Source: CAG-273 sp963929915
GTDB taxonomy: Bacteria > Bacillota > Clostridia > TANB77 > CAG-508
NCBI GenBank assembly: GCA_963929915.1
Contig: CAWVJY010000005.1
Span: 1-64,000, forward strand
Reading direction: 5' to 3'
DNA length: 64,000 nucleotides
A model generated the notes under the pieces. That model saw only the letters and a list, made by a program, of their open reading frames with translations. It was not told where the DNA came from and ran no database searches. The position numbers and the translations under genes are program-made. Positions 54,387 to 63,763 of the stretch are shown piece by piece; the first letter of the stretch is position 1, and each line of letters starts with the position of its first letter.

Positions 54387-55280
54387 TTACTCTAAAGTAT
54401 GTTGGTCTTTTTGTGTTTCTCTATCATTAGTTATAACATGAAGAGCTTCTCCAATTTCTCCTTGTGTTAAGTCTCCTAGCCCTTCTCCTATTTCTTCTGC
54501 TGTATGTTCTCCTTTTTGTCTTAATGCTTCTTCAAGCATTTCTAAAACTTCTTTTTCGCTTGAGCCATAATCTAATTTGCTACTTACTTGTTCGATTGCA
54601 TCTTTATATTGTGGAAACATTTTTCCTAAAAAGAATATACGGTCTATATTTCTATCATCATTACTAAATCCACGTACTAATTGATTTGCTAATAATTCTA
54701 TTTCATTATTAAATAAACCATTACTAGCTACGCCTAATGATACTGTAGCACTATCTGTATAATCATAATATTCACCATTTAGACATAAAATTTCATCATA
54801 TCTTCCTTGTCCTTTTCCTTCTATTTCTACTTCGTCTACTATTTCTCCACCATAATAATGTCTTTCATGACCTGGAAATACTTTTGCTTTTACTTTTTGT
54901 CCTTGTGGTACTCTATATCTTGTTTGAATAATTTTACCTTCATCCCATAATTTTTGTAATAGTTCTTCTGCTTCTCTAGCAACTGTTGCTCTTAGTTCAT
55001 CCCCTCTTGTATAAACCTCATCATATGCTTTTTCGTATTCTTCTCCATTTTTTAATTCGATTAGTTTTTCAACACCATATTTTTCACATATTTCTTTTTC
55101 GGCTCTATCATAAGCAGCAGAATCCCAATAATCTTTATATTGACTTAAAAGATTTGGCATTGTTTCTTCTGTAAAACAAGTGCCTGCATATATTTTATCT
55201 ATATCTTCGGCAGATATTCTTCCACTTAAAATACTGCTCATTGAATAACTTAATGAATTTCCTATTAATCCTTTTCCCAT
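54387..55280 (-). CDS. Hypothetical protein of a two-gene unit (297 aa)
   Basis: Start MGKGLIGNSLSYSMSSILSG at 55280 follows AAAGGAG; an earlier ATG lacks a site. A soluble alpha/beta protein with an acidic helical middle (YDRAEKEICEKYGVEKLIEL, REAEELLQKLWDE), a strand-rich part (VPQGQKVKAKVFPGHERHYY) and a C-terminal helix set (EVLEMLEEALRQ). No family recognised and no catalytic motif obvious. Neighbouring repeats and the RAYT suggest an accessory region; toxin-antitoxin or defence roles cannot be excluded or supported. Confidence 0.65.
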   Translation of the reverse strand: MGKGLIGNSLSYSMSSILSGRISAEDIDKIYAGTCFTEETMPNLLSQYKDYWDSAAYDRAEKEICEKYGVEKLIELKNGEEYEKAYDEVYTRGDELRATVAREAEELLQKLWDEGKIIQTRYRVPQGQKVKAKVFPGHERHYYGGEIVDEVEIEGKGQGRYDEILCLNGEYYDYTDSATVSLGVASNGLFNNEIELLANQLVRGFSNDDRNIDRIFFLGKMFPQYKDAIEQVSSKLDYGSSEKEVLEMLEEALRQKGEHTAEEIGEGLGDLTQGEIGEALHVITNDRETQKDQHTLE

Positions 55281-55418
55281 ATAAAATTTACTCCTTTCTT
55301 TGTATACTAGTATATATATATATTTTTTTTTAGTCAAGTATTTTTTGAATATTTTTTTAAGGTTTCAATCAAACTGCAATGATATACAATCCTCCATCAC
55401 CATTAGGCTCATTGACAA

Positions 55419-56360
55419 TTAATTTTGTGTTGCATAATTAATGCCCCTTGCCACTACACTGGACATATTTTCAATAAGTTCGTCAATTTCCTTTGGTGTT
55501 ACAATAAAATTATATTCTGCTGGCTGTAATACATCTTTAATCATTTGATATTTATCTTCTTCTTGTAATTGGTTTAAAAAGTCATTTGAATGTGCTTCTT
55601 GTTGTAATTTTTGAATAAATAAATCTAAGCTATCTGCTGCAATTGTTGCTGCTTCTACTACAGTTGGTACCCCTATTGCAATTACTGGAATACCTAAAGT
55701 ATCTATTGTTAATTCTTTTCTTTTGTTACCTACTCCTGCTCCTGGTATAATACCAGTATCTGCAAGTTGTACTGTACTACTAATTCTTTCCATACTTCTA
55801 GAAGCTAAAGCATCTATAACAATTAATAATTTTGGATGAATATTATCTACTATTCCTTTTAAAATTTCTAATGTTTCAATTCCAGTTGTTCCAAGTACTC
55901 CTGGTGATACTGCACTAACTGGTCTTGTATTTTTGTCTAATACTTCTGGCATATACTCTAAAATATGTCTTGTGACATCAATATCTTGAATCACCTTAGG
56001 GCCTAGTGCATCTGGTGTTACATAGATATTTCCAAGCCCAACTACTAAAATATCATCTAAATTTGCCACTAGTTGTGAAATTAATTGCTTTAATTCCTTT
56101 GTAACTGCTTCTGAAGCTTTTTGAATGTCTTCCTCCCCTGCTATTTTTAAGTTTTTAATATCAATTGTAATGTAATGCCCTTTTTTCTTTCCAATAGCTT
56201 GTTCCCCATTTTCATTTAGAACTTCTACTCTTGTAATATGAATATTTTCTCCCAAGTCTTCTTCTTGTGTTTGTATTCCTTCTACTTCATTTTCTATTTT
56301 ATTTGCTTTACGATATAAATCTCGCCTTTCTGATGCTAAATCTGTTCTAAAATTCATCAT
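55419..56360 (-). CDS. gpr: Spore protease GPR
   Basis: 313 residues. N-terminus NFRTDLASERRD resembles the GPR propeptide site where the zymogen self-processes. Core motifs: VVGLGNIYVTPDALGPKV, SAVSPGVLGTTGIETLEI, VIDALASRSMERI and GAGVGNKRKEL. GPR degrades small acid-soluble spore proteins at germination, so its presence marks an endospore former. Separated from other genes on both sides by AT-rich gaps. Confidence 0.97.
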   Translation of the reverse strand: MMNFRTDLASERRDLYRKANKIENEVEGIQTQEEDLGENIHITRVEVLNENGEQAIGKKKGHYITIDIKNLKIAGEEDIQKASEAVTKELKQLISQLVANLDDILVVGLGNIYVTPDALGPKVIQDIDVTRHILEYMPEVLDKNTRPVSAVSPGVLGTTGIETLEILKGIVDNIHPKLLIVIDALASRSMERISSTVQLADTGIIPGAGVGNKRKELTIDTLGIPVIAIGVPTVVEAATIAADSLDLFIQKLQQEAHSNDFLNQLQEEDKYQMIKDVLQPAEYNFIVTPKEIDELIENMSSVVARGINYATQN

Positions 56361-56585
56361 AAAAATATACCACCTTTTCTTTTTCTTGCATTCTTTTACT
56401 CTTTTCTTTCTGTAGCTTAAGCCACCATAAAAAGAAATGACAATTTTTTAATATTTTTTTATTTATTGTTCTTTATTTATTGTTCGAAAAGTTGGTATAT
56501 TTTATTCATTTATCATTCAATTTCATAAATTTCTATTTAATATGATTGCTACTCCTTTATTTGCACTATCTATTCTAATGCTTCA

Positions 56586-56951
56586 CTATTTTTCATTATC
56601 CTCATTGTTAAAACATTGTGCACATAAACAAATGGCGTCCTTAAATCCACTTTTATAGTTTTTTTCACTATAATAAGCAATTTGTAGTTCATAATTTTCA
56701 ATTAATAATTCTATTTTATGAATAATTGCTCCTTTTTCTTTTAAAATTGCTTCCTGTTTGCATTGAATTTTTTCTATTTTTTGAAATTGTTTTTCTATTG
56801 CTTCTTCTATTTCTTCTAAACTTATTTTATTTAATTTTTTCTTTAACGTTTCTCTTGTTTGTATATTTTCTTGCTCTAGCTCTTCTTGCCTTGCTAAATA
56901 TATTTTGTCTAACATATCTAGCCTTTCGTTTATTTTATCTGATAAACTCAT
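56586..56951 (-). CDS. Small coiled-coil protein of unknown function (121 aa)
   Basis: The ATG follows AAGGAGGGAG. Residues 1-90 are a continuous charged helix with heptads (RLDMLDKIYLARQEELEQEN, AIEKQFQKIEKIQCKQEAIL). The C-terminus has Cys at about 111, 113 and 116 (DAICLCAQCF), possibly a metal site. No family recognised. Confidence 0.7.
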   Translation of the reverse strand: MSLSDKINERLDMLDKIYLARQEELEQENIQTRETLKKKLNKISLEEIEEAIEKQFQKIEKIQCKQEAILKEKGAIIHKIELLIENYELQIAYYSEKNYKSGFKDAICLCAQCFNNEDNEK

Positions 56952-57201
56952 ATTCTCCCTCCTTAGTATGTTTTAATTAATTAGTTCTATTTTAATTATA
57001 ACAATAATTGTTCTATTTATGCAATATATTTTTACAAAATATTATGAACATTATATGTGGGAAAATTGACATTTTTCTTGCTAAATTTTCTATCTATTAT
57101 TACATTTATACATTTTTAAAGTTACACTATAAAAATGTATAAAAAATTTTAGAAATAGAAAAGAGTGTTAACCCCTCCAACAGAGGCAATTAAGAATTTA
57201 A

Positions 57202-57243
57202 GAAAAAACTAGACTGTCTGCATAAAAAAAGTGTAGACAGTCT
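57202..57243 (-). terminator. Terminator of prepilin/FGE-like gene B
   Basis: On the minus strand AGACTGTCT and AGACAGTCT around a 15-base loop, then AGTTTTTTC. The 56952-57201 gap shows no gene. Confidence 0.85.
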
Positions 57244-57336
57244 TCTTACTCTTAGCCATAATGGTTAAAAAATTTTTATTTATTTTTATATAATTTTTAG
57301 ATTTATATTTACCTATTTGTTTTTCAGCTTTCAGAC

Positions 57337-58578
57337 CTACACATATAAGCTGAGGCGGAAGGAAATGTTGGTGCTGGAATAGTCTGTGGTGAGGCCGTTG
57401 ATGCGACAAGCTGCGCAACCGTAACTGCCGTCGTAGACACCTCCCCTAGACACACAAGGGCAAGCATCACTGCCATACGTGTGACTCGAATATTCTGTTG
57501 TCCATTCTAAGCAATTACCTAGCAAATCATAAATATTACTATAACAATCTGCTACATATCCTCCTGTTAATGTTTTTCCACTACTTCCTGTTCCTATATT
57601 TCCATAAGTATCTTCTGTTGTGGTTGCTAATGTATATCCATGCTCACTATTTTGACAGATAAAGTTTAAAGCGGTATCCCATGCATAACTACTGATTAAC
57701 TCACTTGTTACTCCATATTGCTCTTTATCTGCATACATTGCTTCTGCTTGTGTTTTTGCTGTATCTCTTGTAACACTTACATATGCATTTACTCCTGCCT
57801 TACATACATTTCCTTCTCCTTGCTCATATCTTCCGATATAAAATCCTCCATTTTCTCCTTCTACTGTAGGCTTTGCACTATTTAAAAAGTTAGCTATTGT
57901 ATCATGTGCTACGGAACGGGTATCTCCTTCTCCATAATAAAATGATCCGCCATTTCCTGAAGCTACCTCATCTCCTGTTATTGGTTCAGGTACTTGCTCA
58001 ACATTTTTTGTTGTGCCCCACTGCCTTCTAGTTAAGTCGTTTGTTTTTGTTGTTCCACTTGCATCTATTTTATACGTTCCTGTTGGTATCCATACAAACT
58101 GGTTTCCTGCTCCATCTTCTATTACAATTCCCTCTGGTACCGTTGTTGCATTATTGGTTGTTTCATCTACTACTACTTTAAATCCTTTTGGCACTACTAC
58201 TGGATTTCCATATTCATCTTCTGCTTCTAAATTACTTTCTGTTTGTATTTCTGTTGCTGTTTCTACTAATGGCTTTCCATTTGGTCCTGTTTCTGGCTCT
58301 TCTGGGTCTTCTGGTGTTATACCTTCTCCACCTGTTCCACTTTCGTTATTCATTATATTATTTAATTCATTTACCAAGTTGTGAATTTCTTGTTGTTCGT
58401 TAGCAACTGCACCTTCCCAGGTATTTTTTGCTTCTTGGGCTGTTCTTATAATTCCATCCTCTCCTAGTAACATATTAATTGTTACTCCTGATAGAATTAA
58501 TAAAATTACAATGGTTACTACTAATGCTATTAAAGTAATACCATTTTTCTTGTTCTTACTAAAAATTCCTTGTTTCAT
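57337..58578 (-). CDS. Prepilin-type surface protein with FGE/C-type-lectin-like C-terminus (locus B)
   Basis: 413 residues, same order as locus A: class-III signal KNGITLIALVVTIVILLIL, helical stalk, Gly/Glu/Pro spacer (GTGGEGITPEDPEEPETG), then an FGE-sulfatase-like region with QFVWIPTGTYK, GGFYIGRYEQGEG, SSYAWDTALNFICQNSE, DTYGNIG and NIYDLLGNCLEWTTEYS. The C-terminal core RGGVYDGSYGCAACRI and ISFRLSLYV match the FGE RGGS..R..GFR pattern better than locus A. Upstream sequence is almost the same as locus A up to EWTTEYSS, after which codons diverge. It probably forms a surface-displayed binding protein. The last codons and first ~25 bases past the stop are again shared with locus A. Confidence 0.85.
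   Translation of the reverse strand: MKQGIFSKNKKNGITLIALVVTIVILLILSGVTINMLLGEDGIIRTAQEAKNTWEGAVANEQQEIHNLVNELNNIMNNESGTGGEGITPEDPEEPETGPNGKPLVETATEIQTESNLEAEDEYGNPVVVPKGFKVVVDETTNNATTVPEGIVIEDGAGNQFVWIPTGTYKIDASGTTKTNDLTRRQWGTTKNVEQVPEPITGDEVASGNGGSFYYGEGDTRSVAHDTIANFLNSAKPTVEGENGGFYIGRYEQGEGNVCKAGVNAYVSVTRDTAKTQAEAMYADKEQYGVTSELISSYAWDTALNFICQNSEHGYTLATTTEDTYGNIGTGSSGKTLTGGYVADCYSNIYDLLGNCLEWTTEYSSHTYGSDACPCVSRGGVYDGSYGCAACRINGLTTDYSSTNISFRLSLYV
57367..57483 (-). other. Hypervariable 3' segment of locus B (candidate DGR variable region)
   Basis: Partner of 13222-13341. It is one codon longer and GC-richer than flanking DNA. The first 26 codons align one to one with locus A; at least 15 differ, mostly at first and second positions only. 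Confidence 0.6.
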
Positions 58579-58675
58579 GTTTTTTTATTCTCCTTTTCTT
58601 CTATTTTTTCTTGTCTTTCTTTCATCTATTATTATCGTTTTATTTTTTCTATATTTTATTTTTTTGCACACAAAA

Positions 58676-58841
58676 TTAAGATGAATCGTACCCTTTTAGG
58701 CATAATCCATCTTTTCTATTTTGGTATACGATATATAATTTTTGTACAACAAATAAAACTAAATTTTCTTTAGTTTTTGGCTTAAAGTCTAACTCTCTCT
58801 CTCTCTCTCTCTCTTACTATTTCAAGCTTTTGCTGGTTCAC
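58676..58841 (-). CDS. Small ORF with (AG)11 microsatellite upstream of locus B, frame-split copy 3
   Basis: AAAGGAG, then GTG at 58841 begins MNQQKLEIV, followed by an Arg-Glu run from (AG)11 and an early stop (VRL). In the conserved frame the DNA after the tract encodes ELDFKPKTKENLVLFVVQKL and KDGLCLKGYDSS-stop (58676). That frame has TAG TAA immediately before the tract, so one more AG unit would give a 56-codon protein. The tract length equals that of copy 2. A 13-of-14-bp hairpin (GATGGATTATGCCT/GGGTACGATTCATC) lies at the 3' end. It ends 98 bp before the locus B start. Confidence 0.5.
58793..58814. repeat. Dinucleotide microsatellite (CT/AG)11
   Basis: Twenty-two bases of CT within the third small ORF. 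Confidence 0.95.
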
Positions 58842-59110
58842 TACTTTTTTCTCCTTTGTACTTTCTTTTCTATCTTCACTTTTTTCTCTTTAAGTACATT
58901 TTTATTTTATCTTAACCATTCTTAATTTTCAAGTACCTTTCTAAATATTTTTTTAAAATTAAGTAAATAAATAATTATAAAATTTCTGTACATACTATTC
59001 CTATATAGGTAATTTTATTTTGCTCTTTTAGTGTATTCAATGTTTTTCATTAAGTGTATATAATTTAAACAGTAAATTGGTAATAGGAATTAACAAAAAG
59101 GTGGTAAAAT

Positions 59111-59434
59111 ATGAAAAACGATTTGGAAGTAGGAAATAGAATTAGAGGTATTCGTGAAGAATTGCATATGACAAGAAATGTATTTTCTGAAAATATTAAT
59201 ATTTCTGAATCTTATTTAACTCAATTAGAACTTGGTAATAAATCTTTAGGTATGAACACATTAATTGCAATTTGTGATTATACCGGTTGTTCTGCTGATT
59301 ATATCTTATTTGGTGATGAGGCTAATAATAAGTTAAATAAAAAGATAATTCATATGATAAATAATTTACCTCCTCATTCTTTACAGCTTTCTTATGACAT
59401 TATCCGTTCTATTAAGACACATATGGATGTTTAA
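59111..59434 (+). CDS. XRE-family transcriptional regulator
   Basis: 107 residues; AAAGGTGG precedes the ATG. A Cro/CI-type HTH fills ~8-62: RIRGIREELHMTRNVFSENI, SESYLTQLELGNKSLGMNTL, with TGCSADYILFG, the usual end of this domain. The remaining ~40 residues may dimerise. No partner gene adjoins it, though it starts 270 bp from the small ORF of locus B and is divergent from it. Confidence 0.92.
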   Translation: MKNDLEVGNRIRGIREELHMTRNVFSENINISESYLTQLELGNKSLGMNTLIAICDYTGCSADYILFGDEANNKLNKKIIHMINNLPPHSLQLSYDIIRSIKTHMDV

Positions 59435-59467
59435 AGAATTTTAAAATATATAATAACTATATATTAC

Positions 59468-59605
59468 TAGCCTACTAAATACGTTTTTTCTGCTCGCCCC
59501 AACTACGAAGAGCCTTCAATACAAAGATTTTTCAAATCTTTGCCAGAAGGCTCTAACTTGTTGGTCCCCACCTTAACTCGCTTGAAAAACGTATTTAGTA
59601 GGCTA
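59468..59605. repeat. Fold-back element FB3
   Basis: Arms TAGCCTACTAAATACGTTTT and AAAACGTATTTAGTAGGCTA pair exactly, extended outward by AT-rich matches. Inside, GAGCCTTC/GAAGGCTC enclose AAAGATTT/AAATCTTT. The remaining loop bases (CTGCTCGCCCCAACTACG and TTGGTCCCCACC) are unusually GC-rich for the region. Single copy in this window. Confidence 0.75.
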
Positions 59606-59655
59606 AGTATATATAATTTTTTTATTAAAGATAACAATTCTATGATTTAAATTTC

Positions 59656-60691
59656 TTACTTAGAACAATACCTACAAAGAATTGCTTCTAACCCCACTTC
59701 TAAATCAATTAAACCTATTTTATAATTTGCATCTAAATTTACTAACTCTTCTAATATTTGTCTTAATTCTTGTTCTTGAAAATAATTGGCTTGTGTTTTA
59801 TATTTGCTTACTAAAAACATTTGATTTGGTTTTAAATTCATAGCACTTGCCACGTCTTGCCCATAATTTTGTGCTATTTTTATGATATATAGTTTTTTAA
59901 AATGATTGTACAAAGTAATTAAAATTCTTTGAATTGGTTCTTTATTTATTAATAATCCATGAAATACATCTAATGCTTTTGCGATTTCTTTTTTTTCCCA
60001 AATTATCTGTTAAATCAAAGATAACTGCTTGAATTTGCTTAATACAAAGTTTATCTATGTCTTCTCTTGAAATTGTTCCATTTGCTCCCTTGTATTCAAT
60101 CAATTTTCTTACTTCATTCATTAAGTCCTGCATGCTGGTTCCGCAACATTCCACTAAATATTTCGCAACATCATCTGGTAAAGTCACCTGATATGCTTGG
60201 CATACTTTTTTTAAGTTTGTTATTAGTTCTGGTAATTTTAGTAAAGCAAATTCTTTCACTTCTCCTGTTTTTTCTATTGTTTGATATAAAGTGTTCTTTT
60301 CTACCTCTTGTTCTACAAAAACAAGTTCTACTGTTTCGTTTAGTTCTTTTTGATTTTTTTCTAAATAATGAGCTATTTTTTCTTGCAAAGAACTGTTTTT
60401 GCTTATTTCTTCTTTTTTCTTTTTGATATCTGATTTTTCTGTTTTAATAGATTTAGCTTTTGAGGTGGTCTTTTTTTCTTTTTTAAATAATCCTGTGTTT
60501 TTGGCAATTATTAATTTTTTGGCAAAACCAAAAGCAGGAGTTTCTAAGTCATCTATCAAATGTTCTACATTTGTATCATCTATTTGTAAATAGTTAATAC
60601 CTTGTACTAATTCTCCAAACTCTTTTTTTATTTTTTTTAATTTATTTTCTATTAGATATGTTTCTTCTCCATAGTATAAATAAATTGCCAT
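59656..60691 (-). pseudogene. holA: DNA polymerase III delta subunit (HolA), frameshifted
   Basis: The start MAIYLYYGEETYLIENKLKK and ATPAFGFAKKLIIAKN match HolA N-termini; the middle has CCGTSMQDLMNEVRKL and DIDKLC..IQAVIFDLTDNLG. At about 59993 the frame breaks in GG-A8-GAAATCGC: as written it runs to KKRNRKSIRC and stops, whereas with A7 it continues KKEIAKALDVFHGLL and on into YNHFKKLYIIKIAQNYGQDV, ending ILCRYCSK at 59656. HolA loads the sliding clamp and is essential, so an assembly error or slippage at the A8 run is more likely than true loss. Confidence 0.88.
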
Positions 60692-60882
60692 TTATATTTC
60701 CTTTCTCGTTTTTTATCAGAACTATTTTAAAATTTAATTTTTATAATAAGTTTAATTTCAAATCTATTATTTAAAAAATCTTTCATTTGTCTTTTGATTT
60801 GTTATTAAAATTCTTTTACCTATCTTTTTGTTTATTTTTAAGTTTCTTCTACTTATTTTTTGTTTATAATATTTATATATTA

Positions 60883-61368
60883 TTATAGTTTTTCGGCAAA
60901 TTTAGCAGAGTGTGCATGGCAAATTGCTGCTGCCATGCTGTCTGTGGTATCATCTAATTTTGGAAGTTTTTCTACTTTTAAAATTGTTTTTACCATTTTT
61001 TGTACTTGTATTTTGTCTGCTCTTCCATATCCTACTACTGCCTGTTTAATTTGAAGTGGTGTATATTCATAAGTTGGAATTCCTTTTCTACACCCAACTA
61101 CTAAAATTACTCCTCTTGCTTGTGCTACATTTATTGCGGTTTTAGCATTATTGTTAAAAAATAGTTCCTCTACAGAGATTGCATCTGGATGATAAGTATC
61201 TATAATATTTTCTAAGTCATTATTTAGTTTTAATAAACGCATTGGAAAAGATTCTCCTGCTTTTGTTAAAACTGCACCAGATGTAATAAGTGAAAATCTA
61301 TTACCAATATAATCTATTATGCTATAACCTGTTATAGCAAATCCCGGGTCTATTCCTAAGATTCTCAT
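60883..61368 (-). CDS. ruvC: Holliday junction endonuclease RuvC
   Basis: 161 residues. Catalytic acids: Asp in ILGIDPGFAITG, Glu in ISVEELFFNNNAKTA, and two Asp in KLDDTTDSMAAAICHAH. QARGVILVV and YTPLQIKQAVVGYGRADK are the DNA-binding segments. It resolves Holliday junctions with RuvAB. Length is typical; ruvA and ruvB are not in this window. Confidence 0.97.
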   Translation of the reverse strand: MRILGIDPGFAITGYSIIDYIGNRFSLITSGAVLTKAGESFPMRLLKLNNDLENIIDTYHPDAISVEELFFNNNAKTAINVAQARGVILVVGCRKGIPTYEYTPLQIKQAVVGYGRADKIQVQKMVKTILKVEKLPKLDDTTDSMAAAICHAHSAKFAEKL

Positions 61369-61588
61369 TTTATTACCTTCTTTTTTATAATTGTTTTTTT
61401 AATTATTTTGTCTTTACCTTTTACTTTTTTATCTTTTCTTTTATCTTTTCATTTTTATTCTCATTTTCAATATTTAATTTTTTGTTACCATAAACATTTT
61501 CTATTTTATATTGTCAATATTTTCATCTCCGTTAACATGACTTTTATATTCTCAAAATTTTCTGTTTATATTACACTAAATGACACGG

Positions 61589-61616
61589 TTGTCAAAATTC
61601 TCCGTCCCCATTGACA
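61589..61616 (-). repeat. REP-A repeat, in the 3' end of the debranching-enzyme gene
   Basis: Perfect consensus on the minus strand. Its bases encode the final residues VNGDGEF and supply the TGA stop of the gene at 61592. Confidence 0.9.
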
Positions 61617-63631
61617 ATAATTCGAAATACTTCTGCTACAGACCATGCTTGTGCAAAGGTTCCTTTTGCTTTATATGGTTTGGTAGAGTCATATAGTTCA
61701 CTAATACTGCCTACTGTGGAACGATGGTACATTTCCTCTGTAAAAGTTTTTTCTAATTTTCGTACAAATTCTTTATACTGCTTTTCTAACTCTTTTTTAT
61801 TGGTTTTATTTTTTTCTGCTTGTATTATTTTTTTGAAAGCATCTGCATAAATTCCTAAAAGCCATGGCCAAGTAATTCCTTGGTGATAGCTCATATCTCT
61901 TTTTATTTGGTCTCCTTCATAAATTTCTCTATAGCCTACTTCTCCTTTTGCCAATGTTTTTAGTCCATAAGGTGTTAGTAATTTTTTAGTAACAGTTTCA
62001 AATATTTCTTTTGCCTCTACAGAGTTTGGTTCTATTACTGGATAATGAAGACCAATTGCGAATAGTTGATTTGGTCTTATTTTGCTATCTCCTACTACAT
62101 CATCTAAGCTTTTTCTTTTTTTGTTATAAAATTTAAGAATAAAATTCTTTTTACATTTATTGGCTAGTTCTGTACATTTTTTCTCTAAATCTTTTTCTTT
62201 ATAAAGTTTAGCATAATCTACCATTATTTTTAAAGCATTATACCATAAGCTATTAATTTCTACACATTTTCCATTTCTTGGAGTTACTACTTTATCTCCA
62301 ATTTTTGCATCCATCCATGTGTTTTGAATATATGGTGTTCCTGTAGATAAAAGCCCATCTTCTAAATCTAGGTGAATATTGTTTCCATCTAAGTCAATTC
62401 CTGTAATATAGGACTCTATAATTCTTTTTAAAACAGCATATAACTGATTTTTTAGAAACTCAAAGTCATGGGTATAAGCTAAATATTTTCTTACTTGTTC
62501 AAATAGTAAAAGTGATGCATCTGCACTATTATATAATGGTCTATTATCATTTTCGGAATATCCATTTGGTACTAATCCATATTGAATATCACGTATGCAA
62601 GTTAGCAGTACCTCTTTTGCTATTTCAAATCTTCTTGGAATTAGCAAAATTCCTTCGAATGCAATTAATGTATCCCTTCCCCAATCTAAAAACCATGGAT
62701 AGCCTGCAATTAAGGTATATAAGGCAAAAGCTGGTCTGTAAGCAATAAAATTATCAGAAGCAATTATATAATCTCTAATTAAAGTTTTGTACTCTTCTGT
62801 GTATTGTTTTTTTGGATCTAATAAATAAGAATCATATACTTGGCTTGTAATACGAATAATTTCTTGATTAATTAAATTCCTTCCATCTATTTCTTCTATA
62901 TTTTCTTCTAAAGAACATACAAAAGAAATATATTTTTCCTCATTTGCTCTTAATTTTACTTCATATACTCCTGGAACTGTTAAATTTTCCTCTGCTTCTT
63001 GACCTCTTTTTTCTTCTTCTATATAATACATATTTTGAAAAGTGTCATTAAAATGTTCTACATATTTTCCTTCTGAAATATTAAAATATACAGGAAACTG
63101 TTGTTGATTATTTATGACTATTTTTACTTTTTTTTCTTGTATTTCTTGTTTTAAATCAAATGTAGCATTTGGAGTTACTATATGGAAATCTCTAAAATTT
63201 AATATAGGTGCTATTGTAAATTTTGTTCTTTTATCATTATTTTTTATATGGTACAACACACAAACCGTATTTTTTCCATAATCCATACAAATAAATTTTT
63301 TAATTGTAGCACCTGCTACTTCATAAGTAAAAATAGGTACATATTCTTTTACAAAAGAAGTTAAGTATTGGTAACCTTGTGTAATATAGTGTTTTCCCAT
63401 GTTAGAATATAAAGGGTATTGTACACCCTCACTTTCAAAGCATTCATCTATTTTAGATAATACTAAATATCTTTTGGCAGGTGGGTTAAGAGGTGCCACT
63501 AATAACCCGTGATATTTTCTTGTATTAATTCCTAGAATAGTAGAACTACTATAACCACCAATTCCATTTGTAATAATCCAATCTTTTTGGATTCCATTTT
63601 CTAATTTTAAATCTTCTTTTTCATATCTCAT
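61592..63631 (-). CDS. Glycogen debranching enzyme (GDE-type amylo-1,6-glucosidase)
   Basis: 679 residues. N-terminal GDE_N domain: ITNGIGGYSSSTILGINTRK and YHGLLVAPLNPPAKRYL. C-terminal (alpha/alpha)6 domain of GH133 type: YPWFLDWGRDTLIAFEGILL, GLVPNGYSENDNRPLYNSAD, TPRNGKCVEINSLWYNALK and MSYHQGITWPWLLGIYADA. It hydrolyses alpha-1,6 branch residues of glycogen, which many Clostridia store before sporulation. The final VNGDGEF comes from a REP-A insertion, so the native C-terminus was probably a little different. Confidence 0.94.
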   Translation of the reverse strand: MRYEKEDLKLENGIQKDWIITNGIGGYSSSTILGINTRKYHGLLVAPLNPPAKRYLVLSKIDECFESEGVQYPLYSNMGKHYITQGYQYLTSFVKEYVPIFTYEVAGATIKKFICMDYGKNTVCVLYHIKNNDKRTKFTIAPILNFRDFHIVTPNATFDLKQEIQEKKVKIVINNQQQFPVYFNISEGKYVEHFNDTFQNMYYIEEEKRGQEAEENLTVPGVYEVKLRANEEKYISFVCSLEENIEEIDGRNLINQEIIRITSQVYDSYLLDPKKQYTEEYKTLIRDYIIASDNFIAYRPAFALYTLIAGYPWFLDWGRDTLIAFEGILLIPRRFEIAKEVLLTCIRDIQYGLVPNGYSENDNRPLYNSADASLLLFEQVRKYLAYTHDFEFLKNQLYAVLKRIIESYITGIDLDGNNIHLDLEDGLLSTGTPYIQNTWMDAKIGDKVVTPRNGKCVEINSLWYNALKIMVDYAKLYKEKDLEKKCTELANKCKKNFILKFYNKKRKSLDDVVGDSKIRPNQLFAIGLHYPVIEPNSVEAKEIFETVTKKLLTPYGLKTLAKGEVGYREIYEGDQIKRDMSYHQGITWPWLLGIYADAFKKIIQAEKNKTNKKELEKQYKEFVRKLEKTFTEEMYHRSTVGSISELYDSTKPYKAKGTFAQAWSVAEVFRIIVNGDGEF

Positions 63632-63763
63632 TTGTATTTCTCCTTATTATATTCTAGTTAATATAATATTTTCTTATTGCTGTTTTATCTAATGCCTTGT
63701 TATTTTCCTGTTATTTTTTATTTCTTATTTATTTTTTCCTTATTTATTTTTTGTCATTTCTAA

